Position numbers and translations under genes: made by a program
The notes under the pieces: generated by a model
What the model saw: the letters and a program-made list of their open reading frames with translations, nothing else
Told to the model about the DNA's origin: nothing
Database searches by the model: none
Source: Methylovirgula sp.
GTDB taxonomy: Bacteria; Pseudomonadota; Alphaproteobacteria; Rhizobiales; Beijerinckiaceae
DNA: 23,615 nucleotides
Reading direction: 5' to 3'
Assembly (NCBI GenBank): GCA_025356505.1
Contig: JANXSV010000027.1
Span: 1-23,615, forward strand
Shown: positions 14,948 to 22,599 of the stretch, piece by piece
How positions within the stretch are numbered: position 1 is the first letter of the stretch
How the letters are laid out: the number at the start of each line of letters is the position of its first letter

Positions 14948-15444
14948 CACTTCACAATTCGTAGATGCGTGCCGGTAACACGTGTCTGCGGTTGCTTTTT
15001 ACGCTGACGTGATAGATCGGCTTGCAGATTTTCGCGCGCTCGGGTCAGCCTTGCCAGGAACACCCAAAGCGGAAGGTCGAGTACGACCGCAGCATTTTTG
15101 TGGCTGAATTGCTCGACGCTCGTCAATACGATGGCATTACGCTCGTCTTGCGACAGGCTATAAAGTGATCTCGCGACCGCAGAAGGCGGTAAAAAAGTGA
15201 CAGTATCAGCGTTGTGCCCGGCGCTCTCCACTTCAAAACAAAGCTTTAACATGGTTTGGTACAACGAAACGCGAAGCCGAACGGCATCCAATACTGGATG
15301 TTTCTGGGCAAGCACACTTCGCACAGCCTGGCGCGCAAGTTGATCCGACGCAACCGCATCGATACCGCCGGAAAGCACAGCATTGGCAAATCTTCTTAAA
15401 CACGGAACCGCGTCTTCAAACTTCCAAGCACTTTCGGGGTTCAC
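14947..15444 (-). CDS. Divergent ECF-like RNA polymerase sigma factor
   Basis: 165 residues from the GTG at 15444. Residues about 10-50 (VPCLRRFANAVL...SDQLARQAVRSVL) look like region 2 of ECF sigma factors. The usual acidic DDLVQE-type helix that contacts the core and the -10 element is degenerate here. Residues about 96-142 (LSLSQDERNAIVLTSVEQFSHKNAAVVLDLPLWVFLARLTRARENL) are region 4, where the common GTVKSRL turn reads LWVFLARL. I prefer GTG at 15444, which has AGGG upstream. A TTG ten codons earlier has no ribosome binding site and lies on the CtrA-like box. Coupled to the anti-sigma gene. Could be functional or sigma-like regulator; uncertain. Confidence 0.7.
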   Translation of the reverse strand: MNPESAWKFEDAVPCLRRFANAVLSGGIDAVASDQLARQAVRSVLAQKHPVLDAVRLRVSLYQTMLKLCFEVESAGHNADTVTFLPPSAVARSLYSLSQDERNAIVLTSVEQFSHKNAAVVLDLPLWVFLARLTRARENLQADLSRQRKKQPQTRVTGTHLRIVK

Positions 15445-15466
15445 GCAACAGGCCCTGACATAACGG

Positions 15467-15482
15467 TTAATCAAAACTTAAC
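15467..15482. promoter_or_regulatory. CtrA-type box (TTAA-N7-TTAAC)
   Basis: TTAA at 15467-15470, seven bases, then TTAAC at 15478-15482, an exact match to the full CtrA consensus of alphaproteobacteria. It is 23-38 bases upstream of the preferred sigma-factor start and about 160 upstream of fabI. It may regulate the sigma/anti-sigma operon, fabI or both. Binding is not proven. Confidence 0.55.
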
Positions 15483-15497
15483 ACATAGACTTTGACG

Positions 15498-15513
15498 CAA
15501 TTTGTACAAATTG
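15498..15513. promoter_or_regulatory. 16-bp perfect palindrome upstream of fabI
   Basis: CAATTTGTACAAATTG is fully self-complementary, in the divergent region between the sigma-like gene and fabI, about 128 bases before the fabI start and 54 bases upstream of the sigma-factor start. Such a site is expected for a dimeric regulator. It is 16 bases away from the CtrA-type box. The regulator is unknown. Confidence 0.5.
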
Positions 15514-15640
15514 AGAAGCCCGCCAGAGCAACTTTTACTGAGTTGTCCGGTTATTTTTTCGCTGCCCATAACTTTTCCATGCCCCTTTCCTTTTGGGTCG
15601 CCTTTAGGCTAAACAAGCAAACCACTTAAGGATAAGATTT

Positions 15641-16498
15641 ATGAGCGAAAGTCCCGCAAGCCACAGTGATGCAGACGCACAATATTCAATCTCCGGCCTG
15701 TTGAAAGGTAAGCGCGGGATTGTTCTTGGCGTTGCAAATAATCGTTCGATTGCTTGGGGTATTGCCAAATCTTGCCACGAAGCGGGAGCGGAGCTAGCAT
15801 TTACATATCAAGGCGACGCGCTCGAAAAGCGTGTGCGTCCGCTTGCTCAGGAAATTGGAGCCAAGGTGCTGGGGCATTGCGACGTGACAGATGCAGCCTC
15901 TATGGATGCAGTATTTGCTGAAGCTGCGAAGGTTTGGGGCACTATAGATTTTGTGGTCCACTGTATCGCCTTCGCGGATAAGGATGAACTTACCGGCCGT
16001 TATGTCGACACAACCCAGTCAAATTTTAACAAATCGCTTGAAATCTCCTGCTATTCCTTCACCGCCGTTGCCCAACGCGCAGAAAAAATGATGAATAGCG
16101 GCGGGTCCATGCTTACGCTCACGTACTACGGTGCCGAAAAGTGGATGCCGCACTACAATGTCATGGGCGTGGCCAAAGCGGCATTGGAGGCGAGTGTTCG
16201 CTATCTCGCCGCTGATCTCGGCGAGAAAAACATTCGCGTAAATGCGATTTCGGCGGGCCCGATCAAAACGTTAGCGGCTTCGGGCATTGGCGATTTTCGC
16301 TATATTCTGCGCTGGAACGAATATAATGCGCCCCTGCGCCGTACCGTTACGACAGAAGAGGTTGGCGAAACTGCGGTTTATCTGCTCTCACCAATGTCGC
16401 GCGGCGTGACTGGCGAAATTTTGCATGTCGACTCCGGCTATCATATCGTAGGCATGAAAAATCCGTCCGCCCCGGACATCGGCTTGGCGAAAGACTAA
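15641..16498 (+). CDS. fabI: Enoyl-[acyl-carrier-protein] reductase (NADH)
   Basis: 285-residue cytoplasmic short-chain-dehydrogenase-type enzyme that reduces enoyl-ACP in the last step of fatty acid elongation. The cofactor motif is GIVLGVANNRSIAWGIAK. Catalytic residues are Tyr162, Tyr172 and Lys179 (Y-x6-K, YNVMGVAK), with the FabI-type spacing. The substrate loop AISAGPIKTLAASGIGDF and the tail are conserved. An N-terminal extension of about 20 residues precedes the core, as often seen in rhizobial copies. Ala110 occupies the position of E. coli Gly93. The ATG at 15641 follows AAGGA (15628-15632). The next gene starts eight bases after the stop, so fabI and the phosphatase are probably one transcript. 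Confidence 0.96.
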   Translation: MSESPASHSDADAQYSISGLLKGKRGIVLGVANNRSIAWGIAKSCHEAGAELAFTYQGDALEKRVRPLAQEIGAKVLGHCDVTDAASMDAVFAEAAKVWGTIDFVVHCIAFADKDELTGRYVDTTQSNFNKSLEISCYSFTAVAQRAEKMMNSGGSMLTLTYYGAEKWMPHYNVMGVAKAALEASVRYLAADLGEKNIRVNAISAGPIKTLAASGIGDFRYILRWNEYNAPLRRTVTTEEVGETAVYLLSPMSRGVTGEILHVDSGYHIVGMKNPSAPDIGLAKD

Positions 16499-16506
16499 TC
16501 TTTGCC

Positions 16507-17115
16507 ATGTTGCCGGTGAACTTTGATCGTCTCTACTTCGTTCGACACGGTGAGACCAGTTGGAACGCTGAAGGCCGGATGCAGGGCCAGCAGGATGTTG
16601 CGCTTAACGACGTTGGCCAAGCCCAAGCGGCCAATGCGGGCAAAGTTCTGCGCAACGTAATCGGAGTTAATTCCGACGCGATTGCGGAAAACTTCAGCTT
16701 CATGTCGTCGCCGCTTTATCGCACCAGACAAACAATGGAAATTGTGCGTGGGCAGCTCGGCTTGCCGCCTCAGCCATATGAGCTTGACGATCGCCTTAAG
16801 GAAATCACTTTTGGTCAGTGGGAGGGGCTGACTTGGCCAGAGGTGCAGGCTAGGTTTCCTGATCTTGCGAAGGAGCGCGTCGCTGATAAGTGGGGTTTTG
16901 CTCCGCCAAACGGGGAATCATACGCCGATGTGGCAGAGCGGTTGCGGCCTTGGCTTCAAACAATCGAAGGGGATTGCATTATCGTATCTCACGGCGGCGT
17001 TGCTCGGGTACTCATGGCACTCATCGGCTCGGTCGACACGGCTCTTGCGCCGAATGTCGACGTCTGGCAGGGGCGCGTACTGGTATTTCAAGGCGGAAAA
17101 TGCTCGTGGATATGA
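16507..17115 (+). CDS. Histidine phosphatase family protein (phosphoglycerate-mutase-like)
   Basis: 202 residues. The phosphohistidine motif RHGET is at 13-17 with His14. The second catalytic region VSHGGV carries His162. Arg74 in RTRQTM and Glu99 in LKEITFGQWEG fit the phosphate pocket. The family includes cofactor-dependent phosphoglycerate mutases and many phosphatases with small-molecule or protein substrates. Rhizobial genomes often carry this copy after fabI and annotate it as a mutase, but activity on 3-phosphoglycerate is not shown by the sequence. It starts eight bases after fabI. No good ribosome binding site is seen, so coupling to fabI is likely. Confidence 0.85.
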   Translation: MLPVNFDRLYFVRHGETSWNAEGRMQGQQDVALNDVGQAQAANAGKVLRNVIGVNSDAIAENFSFMSSPLYRTRQTMEIVRGQLGLPPQPYELDDRLKEITFGQWEGLTWPEVQARFPDLAKERVADKWGFAPPNGESYADVAERLRPWLQTIEGDCIIVSHGGVARVLMALIGSVDTALAPNVDVWQGRVLVFQGGKCSWI

Positions 17116-17235
17116 ACTAAGCCGCATTCAGGTTCGGTTCACAATAAAACGCCCATGAGCGTGACAAATTTATTTCATCATTGTCTGATTAGACGAGATG
17201 CTAACATTCTGATGCGTTTTTGCAGAGAGCGCTAA

Positions 17236-17264
17236 TTGATTTTCCGAAGTATCTTCGATTTAAC
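17236..17264 (+). promoter_or_regulatory. Candidate sigma-70 promoter of the NRPS gene with a palindrome in the spacer
   Basis: TTGATT (17236-17241), 17-base spacer, TTTAAC (17259-17264), each matching four of six consensus positions. The spacer contains CGAAG-TAT-CTTCG (17245-17257), a perfect inverted repeat where a repressor could block RNA polymerase. It lies 21-49 bases upstream of the NRPS start. Prediction only. Confidence 0.35.
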
Positions 17265-17284
17265 CAAAGTCTGTTTGATCCCGC

Positions 17285-20200
17285 ATGAACCTCATTGATA
17301 ACGATCTGAACCGGAACCAACATAGGCCGATCCCGATGGGTTCGGTTTCGCATGGGCCAGTGCGCTCAGATTTGATTGAAGACGAAATACTTGCGGAAAT
17401 ATTTGCCGCCACGGTACGCCATTCCGGTAGTGAGATCGCTCTCATTGGGCCTGAACGGATGTGGACGTACACCGAGCTTGATGCCGAATCGACACAGATT
17501 GCCCGTGGCCTGGTAATGGCAGGCATCCGGGGTGGGGACGTTGTAGGCCTATGGATGCCGCGTGGCCCGGATTTATTGATAGCGCAGATCGCGATTGCCA
17601 AGACCGGTGCGGCATGGTTGCCCTTTGATGGTGACGCCCCGGTTGATCGTATCGCAGTTTGCCTTCGTGATGCGAAGGCCAAAGCCCTCGTCACCTCCGA
17701 AGAAAATGAGGACAAAGTCGTCGGCAAGATTGCCTGCGAGATTTTTACGCCGCTCGAACTGCATAAAACGCCGGTTTCGGTCATTGTTGATGCACGGGCA
17801 AATGGCGCCACATCCCTCACCCCGGCCTATCTCATATACACTTCTGGCTCTACCGGTGTTCCCAAGGGAATTGTAATCTCCAATCTCAACATCTGCCACT
17901 ATTTGCGCTCGGCAAACGTTGTTTATGGCATGACCGGGGAGGACGTGGTCTTTCAAGGTGCGTCCGTCGCATTTGACCTGTCCATGGAAGAGATCTGGCT
18001 TCCCTATCTGGTGGGTGCAACCCTGTTCGTAGCTACGCCCGAAATTATGGGTGAGGCCGACAAACTCCCGGACGTGATGGAAGCTAATGGCGTCACCGTG
18101 CTTGATACGGTGCCAACTTTGCTGGCGATGTTGCCGCGCGACGTTGAAACATTACGCATTATCATCTTGGGAGGCGAGGCATGTCCGCCCTCAGTGGCGC
18201 AGCGCTGGTGCAAGCCGGGACGGACCATTTTTAATTCCTACGGCCCAACCGAGGCCACGGTTGTCGCAACTGTCGCGCAAGTGAACATCGGAGAGGCTGT
18301 CACAATTGGCAAGCCGCTCCCGAACTACAGCTGTTATGTTGTCGACGAAGCCCTGAATGTGGTTGATCGCAATGTCGAGGGCGAATTGCTCATTGGCGGC
18401 CCGGGCGTCGCGGTTGGATATCTCAATCGCGATGATCTCACTGCCGAAAAATTCATCCCCAACCCCTTTGCTTCAAAACTTCATGACCCGATCCTGTATC
18501 GCTCCGGTGACGCCGTCGTGCTGGACGCTTCCGGCAATATCGGCTTTCGCGGCCGTATCGATGATCAGGTCAAAGTGCGCGGTTTCCGGATCGAACTGGG
18601 CGAGATCGAACACAAACTCACAGAACAGCCTGGGATCGCCCAGGCAGCCGTAGTTGTGCGTCAAGACAGCGGCATAGATGATCTCGTCGCGTTTTTGGTG
18701 CTAGCGGGCCCCGACAGGCCGGAAATCAAAGACATTCGTCATCAGCTGCGTGACAAGCTCCCGGCCTACATGGTGCCCTCGCGCTACGAGTTTATTGATA
18801 GTTTGCCGCGCCTGTCTTCGGGAAAAACCGATCGCAAGGCGCTTAAAGTGCTCCCGTTGACCGAAGTCATTAGCACGGAAGTTCAGGAAGAACCCTCGAC
18901 CACGACAGAAAGTGCGCTTTTACACGCGATGAAGCAGGTTTTGCCACCTCAGGCCATTCCCTTCGACGCAGATTTTTTCACCGATCTTGGCGGACATTCG
19001 TTACTGGCCGCGCGATTTGTGTCGCTTGTCAGACACAACCCAGCCTTAGCCACCCTAACGCTTCAGGACATGTACACGCATCGATCGTTGCGTAAAATCG
19101 GGTTTGAACTGGACTTGAAATCGGCAGTGGCCGGTCCGGCGCAAAATCTTCAATTTGAGCCACCGCCGCTGATGCGCCGTTTCTGGTGTGGCTTGGCACA
19201 AGCCCTCGTCATGCCCTTTATCTTGACTCTGATGACAGCGCAGTGGCTCGGCGTATTTATCAGCTACATGCTGCTTACAAGTCCTGAAGCGAGCATATTC
19301 GAAGAAGTTGTTTCCTTGCTCGGCGTTTACACGCTCATAAATGTCATCACGGTTTTTGTCTCTATCGGCGTTAAATGGCTGATCTTGGGCCGTACAAAGC
19401 CAGGCAGATACCCGTTATGGGGCAGCTACTATTTCCGCTGGTGGTTGGTGGAGCGTTTAAGCGCGCTGGTGCATAACAATTGGTTCCAGGGCACATCACT
19501 GATGCGGCTCTACTTCATCTCTATGGGCGCGCGCGTTGGTGAAGACGCTATCATTGGAAATATCAGCACTGGCTCAATTGATATGCTCACCATCGGCGCG
19601 GGAGCGAGCATAGGTTCGGAGGCGAACCTCGCCACGGTTCGTGTTGAAGGCAACGAATTCATTATCGGACCCATTACAATCGGCGCGGATTGTGCCGTAG
19701 GGTCCGCAACAGTCATCGAAAATGATTGTGTGTTGGAGGAAGGCTCCGAACTGCGAGATTTGTCAGCGATTCAAGCCGGAACGACAATCCCCGCTTGGGA
19801 GATTTGGGACGGCGCACCGGCGAAAAAGCTTGGGTCGATTACGCCTGACCAACTTCCCGCTGCTTCAACGGTTAGCCCGGTTACGCGATCTTTACAGACC
19901 TTCATCTACACGCTGGGACTTCTCATTTTACCGCCGCTAAACTTACTTCCGATTTTCCCGGCATTTTACTTCTTCGATAAGGTCGATGAGGCGGTGAACA
20001 TTTCCGACTCGACACTCTACATGCTGTCAATCCCGCTTTATGCTTGGCCCGCGTCCATCGCCATGGTGCTGTTCACGGTCATGTTCATCGTCGCCTTGCG
20101 CTGGATTGTCATGCCATTCAAAACCAAGGAAGGCATCTATTCCGTGCATTCGTGGTTTTATGTCCGCAAATGGATTGTATCTTTCGCCACAGAACTGACG

Positions 20201-21301
20201 CTCGACACCTTAAGCTCGCTTTATGCCACGCTTTACATGCGCACATGGTATCGCCTGATGGGCGCGAAAATTGGCAAAGATTCGGAAATTTCGGCTTCGC
20301 TCTCCGGCCGTTTCGATCTTGTCGAGATTGGTGACAAATGTTTCGTCGCCGACGAAGTCACAGTCGCGGATGAGGAAGTGCGCCGTGGCTGGATACATCT
20401 GAAAAAAGTGCGCACTGGCTCGCGCGTATTCCTTGGCAACAGCGGCGTGCTGCCTCCCGGCTCGGATATTCCCGATGGCGTCCTCATCGGCATCAAGTCC
20501 CGCCCGCCCTCAAATGAGGAACTCGGCCCCAACGATACCTGGTTCGGGCTGCCGCCGATAAAATTCCCGGTCCGCCAGCGTTTCGATGGCGGTGCTGATA
20601 ATTGGACGTACGAAGCGCCCACGTGGAAAAAAGCCGCGCGTTTGTTCTTCGAGACCATGTCGATCTCTCTGCCAACCACGCTCACAATCGTGGCGGGCAC
20701 GTGGGGCATTAGCTTTATCGAGGGCTCCATTCGCCAGCATCACTGGTTTACTCTCGCATGGACTTCTATTCTGTTATCCTGCGCAATTGCATTTTTGCTG
20801 ACGGCGTTTGTCGTCGCGCTGAAATGGATCACCATGGGGAAATATCAGCCCACGGTGCAGCCTATGTGGTCTTGGTGGGCGATGCGCACGGAAGCTGTCG
20901 CCGTGATTTACGCTGGCCTGGCAAGCCAAGTCCTGCTCGAACATTTGTTAGGCACGCCGTTTTTACCATGGGTTCTGCGGCTGTTCGGGGTAAAATTCGG
21001 CGAAGGCGTGTGGCTGCGCGCTATGGACTTCACTGAGTTTGACTGTGTCGAAGTCGGGTCGTTCGTATCCATAAACTACGGCTCAGCATTGCAAACCCAC
21101 CTCTACGAAGACCGCGTTATGAAAATCGGCCGCGTCAAGGTGCAAGACGGCGTCACGGTCGGCTCGGGATCTACTGTGCTCTACGATACAAATGTCGGCA
21201 AATGGTCGCGGCTCGGGCCACGTACGATCGTTATGAAAGGCGAATCCATTCCTGAAAATACAGCGTGGTGCGGCGCACCGGCACAGCCGCAACGACGTTA
21301 A
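17285..21301 (+). CDS. Pls/PosA-type nonribosomal peptide synthetase, membrane-bound
   Basis: 1338 residues. An adenylation domain spans about 30-520: IYTSGSTGVPKG, FNSYGPTEATV, ELLIGGPGVAVGYLNRDDLTAEKF, YRSGD, VKVRGFRIELGEIE and SSGKTDRKALK. A carrier domain (about 535-605) has DLGGHSLLA with Ser572 for phosphopantetheine. The C-terminal half repeats three times a pair of transmembrane helices (about 634-700, 866-940, 1118-1182) and a left-handed-beta-helix domain (about 745-850, 993-1075, 1233-1330). This is the architecture of epsilon-poly-L-lysine synthetase Pls and its relatives (terminal domain TIGR02353). There is no condensation or thioesterase domain. It should load an amino acid and form an oligomer, or ligate it to an acceptor. 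Pocket residues begin Asp231, Glu235. Product unknown. It lies between the phosphatase and aroC. Confidence 0.88.
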   Translation: MNLIDNDLNRNQHRPIPMGSVSHGPVRSDLIEDEILAEIFAATVRHSGSEIALIGPERMWTYTELDAESTQIARGLVMAGIRGGDVVGLWMPRGPDLLIAQIAIAKTGAAWLPFDGDAPVDRIAVCLRDAKAKALVTSEENEDKVVGKIACEIFTPLELHKTPVSVIVDARANGATSLTPAYLIYTSGSTGVPKGIVISNLNICHYLRSANVVYGMTGEDVVFQGASVAFDLSMEEIWLPYLVGATLFVATPEIMGEADKLPDVMEANGVTVLDTVPTLLAMLPRDVETLRIIILGGEACPPSVAQRWCKPGRTIFNSYGPTEATVVATVAQVNIGEAVTIGKPLPNYSCYVVDEALNVVDRNVEGELLIGGPGVAVGYLNRDDLTAEKFIPNPFASKLHDPILYRSGDAVVLDASGNIGFRGRIDDQVKVRGFRIELGEIEHKLTEQPGIAQAAVVVRQDSGIDDLVAFLVLAGPDRPEIKDIRHQLRDKLPAYMVPSRYEFIDSLPRLSSGKTDRKALKVLPLTEVISTEVQEEPSTTTESALLHAMKQVLPPQAIPFDADFFTDLGGHSLLAARFVSLVRHNPALATLTLQDMYTHRSLRKIGFELDLKSAVAGPAQNLQFEPPPLMRRFWCGLAQALVMPFILTLMTAQWLGVFISYMLLTSPEASIFEEVVSLLGVYTLINVITVFVSIGVKWLILGRTKPGRYPLWGSYYFRWWLVERLSALVHNNWFQGTSLMRLYFISMGARVGEDAIIGNISTGSIDMLTIGAGASIGSEANLATVRVEGNEFIIGPITIGADCAVGSATVIENDCVLEEGSELRDLSAIQAGTTIPAWEIWDGAPAKKLGSITPDQLPAASTVSPVTRSLQTFIYTLGLLILPPLNLLPIFPAFYFFDKVDEAVNISDSTLYMLSIPLYAWPASIAMVLFTVMFIVALRWIVMPFKTKEGIYSVHSWFYVRKWIVSFATELTLDTLSSLYATLYMRTWYRLMGAKIGKDSEISASLSGRFDLVEIGDKCFVADEVTVADEEVRRGWIHLKKVRTGSRVFLGNSGVLPPGSDIPDGVLIGIKSRPPSNEELGPNDTWFGLPPIKFPVRQRFDGGADNWTYEAPTWKKAARLFFETMSISLPTTLTIVAGTWGISFIEGSIRQHHWFTLAWTSILLSCAIAFLLTAFVVALKWITMGKYQPTVQPMWSWWAMRTEAVAVIYAGLASQVLLEHLLGTPFLPWVLRLFGVKFGEGVWLRAMDFTEFDCVEVGSFVSINYGSALQTHLYEDRVMKIGRVKVQDGVTVGSGSTVLYDTNVGKWSRLGPRTIVMKGESIPENTAWCGAPAQPQRR

Positions 21302-21363
21302 CAATTGTTGCGTCCGGAGGGCTTGGCATTTAGAACCAAGTCTCATTTCAAGCGGGCAGGTTC

Positions 21364-22446
21364 ATGTCGCATAATACTTTCGGACATTTGTTCCGCGTCA
21401 CCACCTTTGGCGAAAGTCACGGAATCGCCATTGGAGCCATTGTCGATGGATGCCCGCCGCTTTTGCATCTGACCAACGAGGATGTTCAGGCGTTTCTTGA
21501 CAAACGAAAGCCCGGCCAATCCCGCTTCACCACACAGCGCAAGGAACCTGATATAGTCCGGATTTTATCTGGTGTTTTCACAGATACGGATGGACGACAG
21601 GTCACCACAGGGACGCCGATTGCTCTCCAAATCGAAAATGTCGATCAACGTTCAAAAGATTATGGAGAAATCGCGCAAAGCTATCGCCCGGGCCATGCGG
21701 ACTTCACCTATGACGCAAAATATGGCATTCGCGACTATCGTGGCGGTGGCCGGTCCTCTGCGCGCGAAACCGCCTCTCGCGTTGCTGCCGGAGCCGTTGC
21801 GCGCAAAGTCATACCAAGCGTTTCGGTGCGTGGCGCTTTGGTGCAAATGGGCCCGCATAAGATCAACCGGGCCAATTGGGACTGGAGCGAAGTGGACAAC
21901 AATCCGTTTTTCTGTCCCGATGCCGAGGCCGCCCGTTTTTACGAGGGCTATCTCGATGGTGTCCGCAAGGCTGGATCCAGCATCGGCGCTGTCATCGAAA
22001 TCGTAGCCGAAGGCGTTCCTGTAGGGTGGGGTGCTCCTATTTACGGCAAGCTTGATGCCGAACTTGCCAGCGCCTTGATGAGTATCAACGCTGTCAAAGG
22101 CGTGGAAATCGGCAATGGCTTTGAGGCGGCATCGCTCACCGGCGAGCAAAATGCCGATGAAATGCGCAGTTCCAATCAGGGGCCGCAGTTTCTGTCCAAT
22201 CACGCTGGCGGCGTGCTCGGCGGTATTTCATCGGGTCAACCGATCGTCGCCCGTTTTGCCGTAAAGCCCACTTCGTCCATTCTGACGCAAACGCGCTCCA
22301 TCGACAGTGCCGGACATGATGTCAACGTGATGACCAAAGGCCGGCATGATCCCTGCGTTGGTATTCGCGCCGTGCCGGTTGGTGAAGCTATGATGGCCTG
22401 CGTCCTCGCCGACGCATTCCTGCGCCATCGGGGTCAATGTGGTTAG
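21364..22446 (+). CDS. aroC: Chorismate synthase
   Basis: 360 residues. Makes chorismate from 5-enolpyruvylshikimate 3-phosphate with reduced FMN, the last step of the shared aromatic pathway. Signature segments: [23 protein letters not shown] N-terminus with His19, [30 protein letters not shown], the KPTSSI segment and [17 protein letters not shown] near the C-terminus. Length is normal. The start is preceded by AGG at 21357-21359. A 62-base gap follows the NRPS gene. It needs FMN, which links it to the riboflavin gene downstream, although the two are separated by 153 bases with possible operator sites. Confidence 0.96.
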   Translation: MSHNTFGHLFRVTTFGESHGIAIGAIVDGCPPLLHLTNEDVQAFLDKRKPGQSRFTTQRKEPDIVRILSGVFTDTDGRQVTTGTPIALQIENVDQRSKDYGEIAQSYRPGHADFTYDAKYGIRDYRGGGRSSARETASRVAAGAVARKVIPSVSVRGALVQMGPHKINRANWDWSEVDNNPFFCPDAEAARFYEGYLDGVRKAGSSIGAVIEIVAEGVPVGWGAPIYGKLDAELASALMSINAVKGVEIGNGFEAASLTGEQNADEMRSSNQGPQFLSNHAGGVLGGISSGQPIVARFAVKPTSSILTQTRSIDSAGHDVNVMTKGRHDPCVGIRAVPVGEAMMACVLADAFLRHRGQCG

Positions 22447-22482
22447 CCAAAGCGCAATCACGATGGTCAATCCTCCACAAAA

Positions 22483-22540
22483 GAACATTTATGTTCATTG
22501 GCAAATGTCGGCGCTCTCTTGATAATGCGCATAAATGCGC
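22483..22540. promoter_or_regulatory. Operator-like repeats in the leader of the HTH-ribB gene
   Basis: GAACAT-TT-ATGTTC (22483-22496) is a perfect inverted repeat. It is followed by two direct copies of AATGCGC (22524-22530 and 22534-22540, 10 bases apart), the first of which is part of the palindrome ATGCGCAT (22525-22532). They lie 60-117 bases before the start of the predicted helix-turn-helix/RibB fusion, so autoregulation is a natural hypothesis. I see no FMN riboswitch. Confidence 0.35.
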
Positions 22541-22599
22541 CTATATCCTAAGGACGCGCAGCAGCCTGTCATTTGAGGTGCAATAGACTTGGAAAATAC

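Noticed and set aside
22483..22496. LexA/SOS box
   Set aside because: GAAC and GTTC are separated by six bases. The Gram-positive box needs four, and the alphaproteobacterial box is a direct GTTC-N7-GTTC.
22447..22599. FMN riboswitch upstream of ribB
   Set aside because: The conserved RFN-element segments (such as the GGGTTCATTCCC-like and ACCGGCGGT-like parts) are not visible.
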